From SZUA-36 sp963704855 (GTDB taxonomy: Bacteria; Pseudomonadota; Gammaproteobacteria; Xanthomonadales; SZUA-36), in NCBI GenBank assembly GCA_963704855.1, contig CAVPHY010000024.1, positions 558,001 to 622,000 of the forward strand: a stretch of DNA of 64,000 bases. Direction: 5' to 3'. The notes beneath the pieces are model-generated. The model saw nothing but the letters and a program-made list of their open reading frames with translations. It was not told where the DNA came from and ran no database searches. The position numbers and the translations under genes were made by a program. Shown here one piece after another: positions 8,570-16,549 of this stretch (its first letter is position 1; each line of letters starts with the position of its first letter).

Positions 8570-8916
8570 AGGCCACCGCTACTCACCTTTGGAGTCTTGA
8601 TTCGTAAACAGTGAGGGTGCCAAGACCCCACACCCCCTCGGCTTTGTGCAAAACCGCAGGTCAATGGTTTCTGAAAGATTCGCACGGCGTCTGCCAGACG
8701 CTGGGGCGGGTAGTTGGTTCCGGGACCGTACGAGGCAGGAAGCCGAGTATCGAGCGCCACAGGGAAGTGACTAGCGCGTCCCGGAAGTAACTACCCGCCC
8801 CAGCGGCCCCACCACCGTTCAGTTGTGTGAAGGTGAGCTACCGATACTGGCTAGTTTAAAGTGCAAAGCGGACCGCACTGTGTAGCAGCATTTTTCTGCC
8901 AAGCATTTCAATTCAC
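8570..8916. other. Gene-free stretch with nested palindromes
   Basis: About 350 bases between a plus-strand and a minus-strand gene, so it is a convergent 3'-3' region that needs no promoter. It holds a 28-base inverted repeat (separate entry), a short palindrome GCGTCTG-C-CAGACGC at 8687-8701, and CTCGGCTT (8637-8644) complementary to AAGCCGAG (8740-8747), which would cross the main stem. CTCACCTTT near 8582 and GAAGGTGAG at 8829-8837 form weak outer inverted ends. No convincing reading frame was seen on either strand. It may be a structured RNA, a double terminator or a small mobile element remnant. Confidence 0.55.
8699..8805. repeat. 28-base inverted repeat (stem-loop or MITE core)
   Basis: Bases 8699-8726 and 8778-8805 are inverted repeats matching at 26 of 28 positions, separated by a 51-base loop. 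The arms are G+C-rich (GCTGGGGCGGGTAGTT at the outer end) and the two mismatches sit together in the middle. There is no T-run after either arm, so this is not a simple intrinsic terminator. A second 8-base pairing from inside the loop to a site upstream would give a pseudoknot-like topology. Confidence 0.75.
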
Positions 8917-9453
8917 TTACCAACCCAGCAAAAGCAAAAGCGCCCGCAGTGCGATCAGTGCAAACAATGGTGAGAGGTCGACACCACCCAGTGGTGGAAG
9001 TAGCCTATTGATCGGCCTCAATACCGGTTCGGTGAGTTGGTAAATCAGCGGGATTAATGGATGTGTTGAGCGGTTTGCAAACCAGCTGACGATGACGCGG
9101 GCAATAATCAGTACAAAATAGGTCAGCAGAAGTGCTACCAGCAGTTTCTTGATTGCAAAAAGCAACAGGAACTGGAATCCGAAATCTGTTTTGCTAAGCA
9201 GGCCGATAATAACAAGCTGTGCCAGTTCCAGCAGGACCATCACCACCACTGAAGCGGTATCCAGCTTGCCGATGGATGGGATAAGGCGGCGTGCCGGAAC
9301 CAGTACGGGGTTGGTGATCTTGATCAGGAACTGGCTCAGGGGGTTGTAAAAATCTGCCCTGACCCACTGCAGCAGCAACCGCAGCAAAATCGCAGTTACG
9401 TAGAGGTCTGTCAGTGTGCCGAGCAGGTAAATGAGGGCGCCGGATGGATTCAT
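8917..9453 (-). CDS. yggT: YggT family inner-membrane protein
   Basis: A 178-residue membrane protein with two tandem YGGT domains. Each has a hydrophobic helix, a conserved W(V/F)..(R)...NP(L/-) type loop (LLQWVRADFYNPLSQFL and VSWFANRSTHPLIPLI) and a PV..P.RR.(I/L)P segment (NPVLVPARRLIPSIG, EPVLRPINRLLPPLGG). The ATG at 9453 overlaps the proC stop by four bases (ATGA), so it is coupled to proC; a longer reading frame starting at 9720 is out of phase with proC and rejected. YggT proteins have been linked to osmotic tolerance and to cell-division or membrane maintenance. The exact role is unknown. Confidence 0.93.
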   Translation of the reverse strand: MNPSGALIYLLGTLTDLYVTAILLRLLLQWVRADFYNPLSQFLIKITNPVLVPARRLIPSIGKLDTASVVVMVLLELAQLVIIGLLSKTDFGFQFLLLFAIKKLLVALLLTYFVLIIARVIVSWFANRSTHPLIPLIYQLTEPVLRPINRLLPPLGGVDLSPLFALIALRALLLLLGW

Positions 9454-10265
9454 GATTGCGCGCCACTTTCTGCAAGTTCCTGCCCACGCCGGGTCGCGGC
9501 CGTGACGGCTGAATCTATCAGTTGTTCGAAGTTGCCTGTATTGAATTGTTCCATTGCCGCCTCCGTGGTGCCACCCGGGGTGGTTACGCGTTGGCGGAGT
9601 TCGATAACATCCGCCTCGCTTTGGACCGCCATGGCACTGGCTCCATGCGCTGTGTGCAGGGCAAGTTTGGCCGCGACTTCCGCCGGTAAACCCAACCGGG
9701 TGCCTGCATTGCGAAGACATTCAACCAGGTAATAGAAATAGGCCGGTCCGCTGCCGGACACGGCAGTCACGACATCCAGCAGGCTTTCCCGGTCCAGCCA
9801 AACAACTTCGCCGGCGGATTCCATGAGGTTTTGTGTCAGTTCACGTTGGGCGAGGGTGCAGTTTACCCGGGCGTACATACCGGTAATACCAAGACCGATC
9901 AGTGCGGGTGTGTTGGGCATGGTCCGGACAATTGGCGGGTTGGAATTAAGGTGCGCTGCGATCTGGCTGGTGGGTATACCGGCAACGATGGAAATGATCA
10001 ATTGCTGATCGGTTACAAGTTCCTGTATCTCCTCAAGTACGAGTGGTAAAACCTGTGGCTTTACCGCCAGTACGATCGCGTCCATTCCCTTTATGGCATC
10101 GGCGGCGCGTTCATAGCAGGTGACCGGCCAGCGTTTTTGTAAATATTCCCGCTTATCCGCGCCGGGGTCCGCAACCTGCACCCGGTCGATGTTATGTCGC
10201 GATGCAAACAGGCGGCTGATCAATGCCGTGGCCATATTACCGCCGCCAATAAATCCGATTCTCAT
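9450..10265 (-). CDS. proC: Pyrroline-5-carboxylate reductase
   Basis: A 271-residue enzyme catalysing the last step of proline synthesis, the NAD(P)H-dependent reduction of 1-pyrroline-5-carboxylate. It starts with the Rossmann motif IGFIGGGNMATALISRL. VLAVKPQVL, RTMPNTPALIGLG, and the catalytic/dimer region AVSGSGPAYFYYLVE followed by TTPGGTTEAA are the expected family motifs in order. Length is typical. It sits between yggS (22 bases upstream) and yggT (4-base overlap), the conserved yggS-proC-yggT order of gammaproteobacteria. Confidence 0.96.
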   Translation of the reverse strand: MRIGFIGGGNMATALISRLFASRHNIDRVQVADPGADKREYLQKRWPVTCYERAADAIKGMDAIVLAVKPQVLPLVLEEIQELVTDQQLIISIVAGIPTSQIAAHLNSNPPIVRTMPNTPALIGLGITGMYARVNCTLAQRELTQNLMESAGEVVWLDRESLLDVVTAVSGSGPAYFYYLVECLRNAGTRLGLPAEVAAKLALHTAHGASAMAVQSEADVIELRQRVTTPGGTTEAAMEQFNTGNFEQLIDSAVTAATRRGQELAESGAQS

Positions 10266-10287
10266 TCCATATCCTTGTCAATGTAAT

Positions 10288-10974
10288 TCATGATTCGCGC
10301 TCGCCAAACAGGTCAGTACCGATTCGAACCATGGTGCTGCCCTCAGCAATTGCGATTTCCAGGTCGGACGACATACCCATGGATAAGGTATCAATGTCAT
10401 GACCTTCGTTCTTGAGCCTCTCAAATAATGCCCTGACCTTACGAAAACTTGCGTGTTGCTCCCCTGGATCCGTGCTCACCCTTGGTATGGCCATCAACCC
10501 CCGTAGTTTGATGTTAGCGAGGTCTTTTGCGAGCGTGGCCAGTTGCAGAATCTCATCTGGTTGTGCGCCAGCCTTTTGTGGTTCGAGATCAATATTTACC
10601 TGTAAACAGATGTTAAGCGGCCCCATGGACTCCGGCCGCTGCATCGACAACCGCCGCAGGGTTTTTTCCCTGTCGGCACTTTGCACCCATTGGAAATTTT
10701 CTGCGATGGCGCGGGTCTTGTTTGATTGCAGCGTGCCGATAAAATGCCATTGTATATCCACGCTGGCCAATTCCTGCTGCTTTTGCAATGCCTCCTGCAG
10801 ATGATTTTCACCAAAGGAAAGCACTCCGAGTTTGTTCAGCGCGATGATTTTTTCAGCCGGATGAAGTTTGCTGACGGCGAGCAATGAGACTTCGCACGTC
10901 CGCCTGCCTGACGCGATGCAGGCATTTTCTATCCTCTTACGAACCAGGTTTAATCTTTCAATCGATTCATTCAT
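10288..10974 (-). CDS. yggS: YggS-type PLP homeostasis protein
   Basis: A 228-residue PLP-binding protein of the YggS/PROSC (PLPBP) family, a single alanine-racemase-like barrel that buffers pyridoxal phosphate and has no known catalysis. The PLP lysine is in LLAVSKLHPAEKI near residue 35. FGENHLQEAL, WHFIGTLQSNK, and the C-terminal LSMGMSSDLEIAIAEGSTMVRIGTDLFG phosphate-binding signature are intact. First gene of the yggS-proC-yggT unit. It is divergent from pilT, with 132 bases of shared upstream region. Confidence 0.95.
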   Translation of the reverse strand: MNESIERLNLVRKRIENACIASGRRTCEVSLLAVSKLHPAEKIIALNKLGVLSFGENHLQEALQKQQELASVDIQWHFIGTLQSNKTRAIAENFQWVQSADREKTLRRLSMQRPESMGPLNICLQVNIDLEPQKAGAQPDEILQLATLAKDLANIKLRGLMAIPRVSTDPGEQHASFRKVRALFERLKNEGHDIDTLSMGMSSDLEIAIAEGSTMVRIGTDLFGERES

Positions 10975-11106
10975 GTTGCAGCGCGCTTATACAGGGTCTA
11001 TTGTTACGGTTATCGGCATGTAAACCAGGGATTAGGTTTAAGCAATTTTAAAATAATGAGTCATAATGTATTGTAACGCTACCAGCGTCCGTGAAAGGAG
11101 GGATAA

Positions 11107-12144
11107 ATGGATATTGCTGAGCTGCTTGCCTTTGCGGTAAAGAACAAGGCTTCGGATCTTCACCTGTCATCTGAACTGCCACCCATGATCCGGGTGGATG
11201 GCGATTTGCGTCGACTGAACTTGCCCGCTCTGGACAATCAACAGCTGACCGAATTGCTTTACAGTACGATGAGCGATCACCAGCGCCGTGATTTCGAGGC
11301 AAACCTCGAGGTGGACTTCTCTTACGCGGTACCGGGGCTTGCGCGGTTTCGTGTCAATTGTTTTCACCAGGATCGCGGTGTCGGTGGTGCATTCCGTACC
11401 ATTCCCGCCGCAGTCTGGACCCTGGATGATATCGGTGCACCGCCATCGTTCAAGGATATTATCAATGTTCCACGCGGTCTGGTGCTGGTCACCGGTCCGA
11501 CCGGTTCAGGTAAATCCACAACCCTGGCGGCAATGATCGATCACATCAACACCACCATTGCCGGTCATATCCTGACCATTGAGGACCCGATCGAATTTGT
11601 GCACACATCACGCAAATGCCTGATCAACCAACGTGAAATACACCGGGATACACATGGCTTCAACCAGGCGCTGCGTTCAGCACTTCGTGAAGATCCGGAT
11701 ATCATCCTGGTGGGCGAAATGCGTGATATTGAAACCATCCGCCTGGCCCTGACTGCCGCAGAGACCGGTCACCTGGTTTTTGCCACTTTGCATACGAGCT
11801 CGGCGGCCAAGACGATCGACCGTATCATCGACGTGTTCCCTGCGGGCGAGAAATCGATGGTGCGTTCAATGTTGTCCGAATCCTTGCGAGCGGTTATCGC
11901 ACAAACACTGATGAAACGAATTGGCGGGGGGCGTATCGCCGCGCATGAAATCATGTTGGCCACACCCGCGATCCGTAACCTGATACGCGAGGACAAGGTA
12001 GCGCAGATGTATTCGGCCATACAAACGGGCCAGAACGTCGGCATGCACACGCTTGACCAGTACCTCGAAGGCCTGGTGTCCCGGGGTATCGTTGCGCGTC
12101 AGGAGGCCGCCAGAAAGGCGGTAGACCGTAAACTGTTTATGTAA
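11107..12144 (+). CDS. pilT: Type IV pilus retraction ATPase PilT
   Basis: A 345-residue hexameric AAA-like secretion ATPase that powers retraction of type IV pili in twitching motility. The family order is complete: N-terminal PAS-like domain (ASDLHLSSELPPMIRVDGDL), Walker A GPTGSGKSTTLAAMID near residue 134, Asp box TIEDPIEFVH, Walker B with DPDIILVGEMRD, His box ATLHTSSA, and the AIRNLIRE motif needed for retraction. A strong ribosome-binding site (AAGGAGGG) lies just before the ATG. It is followed 59 bases later by pilU on the same strand, the standard pilT-pilU pair. Confidence 0.97.
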   Translation: MDIAELLAFAVKNKASDLHLSSELPPMIRVDGDLRRLNLPALDNQQLTELLYSTMSDHQRRDFEANLEVDFSYAVPGLARFRVNCFHQDRGVGGAFRTIPAAVWTLDDIGAPPSFKDIINVPRGLVLVTGPTGSGKSTTLAAMIDHINTTIAGHILTIEDPIEFVHTSRKCLINQREIHRDTHGFNQALRSALREDPDIILVGEMRDIETIRLALTAAETGHLVFATLHTSSAAKTIDRIIDVFPAGEKSMVRSMLSESLRAVIAQTLMKRIGGGRIAAHEIMLATPAIRNLIREDKVAQMYSAIQTGQNVGMHTLDQYLEGLVSRGIVARQEAARKAVDRKLFM

Positions 12145-12203
12145 AAAATACCTGGTACGTTCATTCGGAAGCCGATCAGGGATTTGATATTGGAGATGCA
12201 GAG

Positions 12204-13325
12204 ATGAGTGCAGTAGAAGGCTGGTTAAAGGAGCTTCACGAGGAAAAAGGCTCGGATCTTTTCGTAACGGCGGCTGCGCCACCGTGCATCAAGGTCAATG
12301 GCAAAATTCGGGCGATTTCTACCGAGGTGCTGCTGCCTGAAGAGGTCAGCGAGATCGTCAAGAGCCTTATGACCAAGAAACAAATACGGGAATTTGACGA
12401 GACACTGGAGTGTCAGTTTGCCATTGCGCTTGGGGAAGATGTGCGGTTTCGTGTCAGTGCATTTTACCAGCAGGCCAATGTTGGTATGGTATGCCGGCGT
12501 ATCGAAACAACCATCCCGACGTTCGAGGAACTCGGCCTGCCGGAGTTGTTAACCGATTTATCTTTGGCCAAGCGCGGCATTATTTTGTTTGTGGGGGCAA
12601 CCGGTACCGGTAAGTCGACCACGCTGGCGGCGATGATTGGTTACCGCAACAAGAGAATGAGCGGGCATATCATTTCCGTGGAAGATCCAATTGAGTATGT
12701 GCACTTTCATGGTAAAAGCCTGGTTACCCAGCGCGAAGTCGGGATTGATACGGACTCGTTTGAAGTGGCCCTGCGTAACACCTTGCGACAGGCACCGGAC
12801 GTCATCATGATCGGTGAGGTGCGTACCCGCGAGACCATGGAGTATGCCATCACATTTGCTGAAACCGGTCACCTTGTTCTGTGTACCTTACACGCCAATA
12901 ACGCCAACCAGGCATTAGACCGCATATTGCATTTCTTCCCTGAAGAAGCGAAAGAACAGGTCTTACTCGATTTGTCATTCAACATGAAGGCGATTGTTGC
13001 GCAACAGCTCGTACCATCGGCAGACCAGACCCGGCGCTGGGCGGCGGTCGAGGTCCTCCTCGCGACACCGCTGGTGCAGGAAAGGATTCGTAATGGCGAG
13101 ATTACCGAGTTAAAGAAGATCATGAAGGAATCCAGGCACCATGGCATGATCACCTTCGATCAATGTCTGTACGGGATGTATAAGGAAGGCAAGATCACTT
13201 ACGACGAGGCCATAAGGCATGCCGATTCGGCCAACGAGGTCCGCCTGGCGGTCAAGTTGTCGGAGGGTGGCGATGCTAATTCGTTATCAGAGGGTCTCAA
13301 AGACGTGGAGATAATGGACTTTTAG
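12204..13325 (+). CDS. pilU: PilT-dependent retraction ATPase PilU
   Basis: A 373-residue PilT paralogue that assists PilT in force-generating retraction. It has the N-terminal GSDLFVTAAAPPCIKVNGK, Walker A VGATGTGKSTTLAAMIG near residue 135, the Asp box VEDPIEYVHFHGKS, Walker B VIMIGEVRTRETMEY, and the His box CTLHANNANQ. The longer C-terminal tail with acidic residues is typical of PilU. It follows pilT by 59 bases. A terminator-like hairpin lies about 170 bases downstream. Confidence 0.95.
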   Translation: MSAVEGWLKELHEEKGSDLFVTAAAPPCIKVNGKIRAISTEVLLPEEVSEIVKSLMTKKQIREFDETLECQFAIALGEDVRFRVSAFYQQANVGMVCRRIETTIPTFEELGLPELLTDLSLAKRGIILFVGATGTGKSTTLAAMIGYRNKRMSGHIISVEDPIEYVHFHGKSLVTQREVGIDTDSFEVALRNTLRQAPDVIMIGEVRTRETMEYAITFAETGHLVLCTLHANNANQALDRILHFFPEEAKEQVLLDLSFNMKAIVAQQLVPSADQTRRWAAVEVLLATPLVQERIRNGEITELKKIMKESRHHGMITFDQCLYGMYKEGKITYDEAIRHADSANEVRLAVKLSEGGDANSLSEGLKDVEIMDF

Positions 13326-13494
13326 GCGCCAATGACTGCATTCTGGAAAGCACTTAACGGAAAATTCCAGTTTGGTTAACCAATTTTTAACGTGCACAGG
13401 AATACACTTACCCACCACTTGATACTTCAGGTGAAAGCTTGTTCGTATTTGAGTGCAGCTACTCCTGCTGTGAACACGTTAATTGGGCGTTTCG

Positions 13495-13534
13495 GGCCCA
13501 GGTATGGTGGTAAAATCATCTGCCTGGGCCTTTT
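13495..13534 (+). terminator. Rho-independent terminator-like hairpin
   Basis: GGCCCAGG at 13495-13502 pairs perfectly with CCTGGGCC at 13523-13530, followed by TTTT. The loop is 20 bases. It lies between pilU and the response regulator gene and would end the pilTU transcript. The distance from pilU (about 170 bases) is long, so it could also be a leader element for the regulator gene. Confidence 0.6.
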
Positions 13535-13566
13535 CTGTTTCTGGTCCATAATTTAAGGGTGAGAAT

Positions 13567-14253
13567 GTGCGAATTTTGATTATCGAAGATAACCCGGATA
13601 TCGCTGCGAATCTTGGCGATTACCTGGATGAAGTAGGTCATACCGTGGATTTCGCCGGAGACGGCATTACCGGCCTTCACCTGGCCATAGTCAACGATTT
13701 TGATGCCATCGTTCTGGATCTTGCATTACCGGGTATGGATGGCCTGGAGGTCTGTCGCAAGCTGCGTCAGGAGGCAGGCAAAAATACCCCGGTGCTGATG
13801 TTAACTGCACGGGACCGCCTCGAGGACAAGCTCGCCGGTTTCGAGACCGGGGCGGACGATTACCTGGTTAAACCCTTTGAGCTTCAGGAGGTTGAAGCAA
13901 GGCTGAGAGTCCTCACCACGAGAGGAATCCGGCGGGCGAGTAAAGAAATCCAGATTGGCGACCTTATATTCAATGTTGATACCCTGATTGCCAGCCGCAA
14001 TGGTCACGAAATCGACCTTAACCCGATTGGCCTGAAGTTATTGCGATGCCTGATGGATGCTTCACCCAATGTTGTTACCAGGGCGGAACTGGAAAAAGAG
14101 GTATGGGGTGAGGAGATGCCGGACAGCGATAGCCTGCGGGTCCATATACATTCCCTGCGCTCAGCCATTGACAAGCCATTTGGCAGCAAAATGATCCAGA
14201 CCAGGCACGGTATCGGATACCGTTTAGTGGAGTCAGATGTTATACAGGCGTAG
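13567..14253 (+). CDS. OmpR/PhoB-family response regulator
   Basis: A 228-residue two-component regulator with a GTG start (V/M-RILIIEDNPD) preceded by AAGGGTGAG. The receiver domain has the acidic pair in IIEDN, the phosphoacceptor Asp in DAIVLDLALPGMDG (about residue 51), Thr in LMLTARD and Lys in DYLVKPFE. The C-terminal winged helix (residues about 130-225) contains LNPIGLKLLRCLMD, VWGEEMPDSDSLRVHIHSLR and the RHGIGYRL wing. It is closest to the QseB/PhoP-type branch. Its end overlaps the sensor kinase start by 17 bases. Target genes cannot be told from sequence. Confidence 0.93.
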   Translation: MRILIIEDNPDIAANLGDYLDEVGHTVDFAGDGITGLHLAIVNDFDAIVLDLALPGMDGLEVCRKLRQEAGKNTPVLMLTARDRLEDKLAGFETGADDYLVKPFELQEVEARLRVLTTRGIRRASKEIQIGDLIFNVDTLIASRNGHEIDLNPIGLKLLRCLMDASPNVVTRAELEKEVWGEEMPDSDSLRVHIHSLRSAIDKPFGSKMIQTRHGIGYRLVESDVIQA

Positions 14254-15517
14254 GCTCCGTAGCCGCATCATATTTTCATTTTTGTTGTTTGGCACACTGC
14301 TCAGCAGTCTTTTTGCAATAAGCATGCTTGTTCTGCAGAGCAATCTCGAAGATGAACTCATCGGCTCGACACTGAAGCAGGAGCTTGACGACTACCTGGT
14401 ACAGTTGCGCAAGAACCCCAATATTGTGGAGCCGTTCCATACCCGTATCCAGGGGTTTGTTACCCGGCCTGGAGACCCTAACCACAGTGTCACAGCACAG
14501 ATCAGGGAACTCGAAACCGGTGTCCACGAGGTCGAAACAGCGGAAGGCTATTTCAAGGCGGCGGTGCGTAAAGATGATGATTTGTGGGCATTCCTGATAT
14601 ACGACATCACGGAAAATCAACGCCTGACCAATCGGCTTATCTGGTCTCTGCTGGCGGCTGTACTCGTGTTTTCGCTGTTTTCGCTGGCGCTGGGTCTATG
14701 GTCTTCCCGAAGGGTGATGAAGCCCGTGAGTGACCTGGCGGAGCGGCTGAGTCAATTGGGTGAAGAGACCCCGTCACCGGGGCTTGCAAGGTGGTTTCCG
14801 GATGATGAGGTCGGGCAGCTGGCGGCGGCACTGGATGCGTATGCCGCGCGCGTACACCACCTGGTTGAACGTGACCGTGAATTCAATGCCGATGTCAGCC
14901 ATGAACTCAGGACCCCGCTTGCGGTAATTTCCGGTGCTACGGAACTGCTGCTGGCGCAAAAGGACCTGCCGGAGAAATCCAGAAACCGTATTTTGCGAAT
15001 CGCCAGGGCAGCCCGGCAATCGACGGACATCACGACGGCCTTGCTGCACCTGGTGCGCGCAGAGCAGGGGACCAACAAGGACAGCCAGGCCCACGATGTC
15101 CGCGATATCGTCGAAAAACTGATCCACCTACACGAGCCGCTACTGGACAAGAAGCCCTTGGGGCTTAAAATAATTGGCGAGGACAAGGTCAGTGTTATTG
15201 CTCCGGAGTCGGTTATTGCGGTTACCGTTGGTAACCTGATCAGCAACGCCATCCGCTACACACCCTCGGGAGAGGTGGTTTGTACTATCGGCAGCGGTCG
15301 TATCCTTGTTGAAGACACCGGTCCGGGTATTCCAGAGGCAGAATTGTCATTGGTAATGAACAGGCACTATCGCGGCGAAGGCGTTTCCGGCAAGGGTTCC
15401 GGCCTGGGGCTGGCGATTGTTCAGCGTTTGTGCGAATTATATGGATGGTCGATTCGATTCGAAAACAGGAAAACAGGCGGTCTGCGTGCTGAATTGCGGT
15501 TTTTCAGCCGTGACTGA
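14237..15517 (+). CDS. Two-component sensor histidine kinase
   Basis: A 426-residue inner-membrane kinase. It has one helix near residues 12-33, a periplasmic sensor of about 100 residues, a second helix near 136-158, a HAMP-like linker, and a HisKA domain with the phospho-acceptor in SHELRTPLAVISGATELL (His near residue 221). A HATPase domain follows, with an N box NLISNAIRYTPSG, G1 VEDTGPGIPEAE, and G2 GKGSGLGLAIVQRL. It overlaps the response regulator gene by 17 bases, so the two form a cognate pair. The short sensor domain shows no recognised ligand fold. Conserved catalytic residues look intact. Confidence 0.93.
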   Translation: MLYRRRLRSRIIFSFLLFGTLLSSLFAISMLVLQSNLEDELIGSTLKQELDDYLVQLRKNPNIVEPFHTRIQGFVTRPGDPNHSVTAQIRELETGVHEVETAEGYFKAAVRKDDDLWAFLIYDITENQRLTNRLIWSLLAAVLVFSLFSLALGLWSSRRVMKPVSDLAERLSQLGEETPSPGLARWFPDDEVGQLAAALDAYAARVHHLVERDREFNADVSHELRTPLAVISGATELLLAQKDLPEKSRNRILRIARAARQSTDITTALLHLVRAEQGTNKDSQAHDVRDIVEKLIHLHEPLLDKKPLGLKIIGEDKVSVIAPESVIAVTVGNLISNAIRYTPSGEVVCTIGSGRILVEDTGPGIPEAELSLVMNRHYRGEGVSGKGSGLGLAIVQRLCELYGWSIRFENRKTGGLRAELRFFSRD

Positions 15518-15559
15518 GAAAGGCTGGATTGGATCGCAGGCAACTACGAGCGCTGAATC

Positions 15560-15901
15560 ATGGCAATAATCTCATGCCCCGGTTGTAGCAAAAATATCTC
15601 CAGCCATACGATGCTGTGCCCCTATTGCGGTTTTCAGCGTGGCGAGGTTTCTGAGGAGCAGTTGCGGGAGTTCAGCCGGCGTAAGCTAAGGGACCGCATA
15701 TATCATCTCAAGATGACCAGTTATGCGGCATTGGCCCTGTTGATTGCGGCGTTTGGCTGGTACCTGGTAGATACGTCCGGTCTCCAGCGCATGTCATCTA
15801 TAGGCCCCTTCGTTTTGTTTTTCGTCGGAGCCCTCTGCTATCTCGTCATTCGGGTTTTTCTATTCAAAGCCAAGGCAGCGTTGAAAAAACTAAATTTCTG
15901 A
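15560..15901 (+). CDS. Zinc-ribbon membrane protein of unknown function
   Basis: A 113-residue protein opening with a zinc ribbon, Cys6-x2-Cys9 and Cys20-x2-Cys23 (ISCPGC and LCPYCGFQRGE). A charged helix follows, then two hydrophobic segments (about residues 52-70 and 78-98) and a Lys-rich tail. It is 42 bases downstream of the histidine kinase on the same strand and could be part of that transcript. Small zinc-ribbon/two-helix proteins of this type are common and mostly uncharacterised; a role in envelope stress or complex assembly is possible but not shown. Confidence 0.7.
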   Translation: MAIISCPGCSKNISSHTMLCPYCGFQRGEVSEEQLREFSRRKLRDRIYHLKMTSYAALALLIAAFGWYLVDTSGLQRMSSIGPFVLFFVGALCYLVIRVFLFKAKAALKKLNF

Positions 15902-15927
15902 GCAATGGCTTGATATTTATTCCTGGT

Positions 15928-16452
15928 TTACTGGATGCGCTTTACCGATACCTTGGATTTATGACCAACCATCGATAGTTTCCATTTGCCCATAAAACCC
16001 TTTTCTATTGTGACTTCCGGGTCTTCGACTGCCGGAACATGAAAAGAATCGTTTTCGGTCTGCTGCCAGATCATGCCATTGGCCAGTTTGAACAGCGTTC
16101 CTTTTTTCTCCCAACCGTCAAACGTCCCAACAACAGTGCTGCGGATGACGTCATCTTCCTTACTGCCTTTTGGCTGGTTCGCAAAGCCCCGCAAATCCTC
16201 CGTAGTGCCGGTGCTGGAAACACTTGCCGAAGCGCTGTTCGCCGGCCGTGCAGCAACGACCCCGAGTGTGGCGACCGAATGGCGTCTCAGCCAGTCATTG
16301 AGTGTGGCAAGTTCAGCTGCAGTCAGCTTTCCGAGCCCGGCCTCCGTAAATTCCTTGCCGGACATACGTTCTTCAAGGGTTGAAAACCCATCAGCAGCCT
16401 GGGCCGCGAAGTGGAATGATAATAAGAGAATAAAAAATAACAGCTTTTTCAT
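15928..16452 (-). CDS. Exported protein of unknown function
   Basis: A 174-residue protein with a clear Sec signal peptide (MKKLLFFILLLSFHFAAQA, cut after AQA). The first 50 mature residues contain LGKLTAAELATLNDWLRRHS, a short motif repeatedly found near the N-terminus of small gammaproteobacterial exported proteins of unknown role. The C-terminal half is beta-rich with several Trp and Lys residues (GTFDGWEKKGTLFKLANGMI and MGKWKLSMVGHKSKV). No catalytic motif is seen. It converges with the zinc-ribbon gene and lies downstream of another exported protein on the same strand. Confidence 0.7.
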   Translation of the reverse strand: MKKLLFFILLLSFHFAAQAADGFSTLEERMSGKEFTEAGLGKLTAAELATLNDWLRRHSVATLGVVAARPANSASASVSSTGTTEDLRGFANQPKGSKEDDVIRSTVVGTFDGWEKKGTLFKLANGMIWQQTENDSFHVPAVEDPEVTIEKGFMGKWKLSMVGHKSKVSVKRIQ

Positions 16453-16549
16453 TTAAACATCCCGATATATTGAATGCATGTTGGATCAATGCGCAATTCT
16501 GCATTGTGGCAATCACTTGCAAAATGCGGGTTATTCAAGCGTATATGAA

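Noticed and set aside
8570..8916. RNase P RNA, tmRNA, SRP RNA or 6S RNA in the structured gap
   Set aside because: None of the conserved core sequences of these RNAs was found.
9200..9720. Longer start of the YggT frame at 9720
   Set aside because: The extra N-terminal part lies over proC in another phase and is low in hydrophobic residues; ATG 9453 with an ATGA overlap fits the family.
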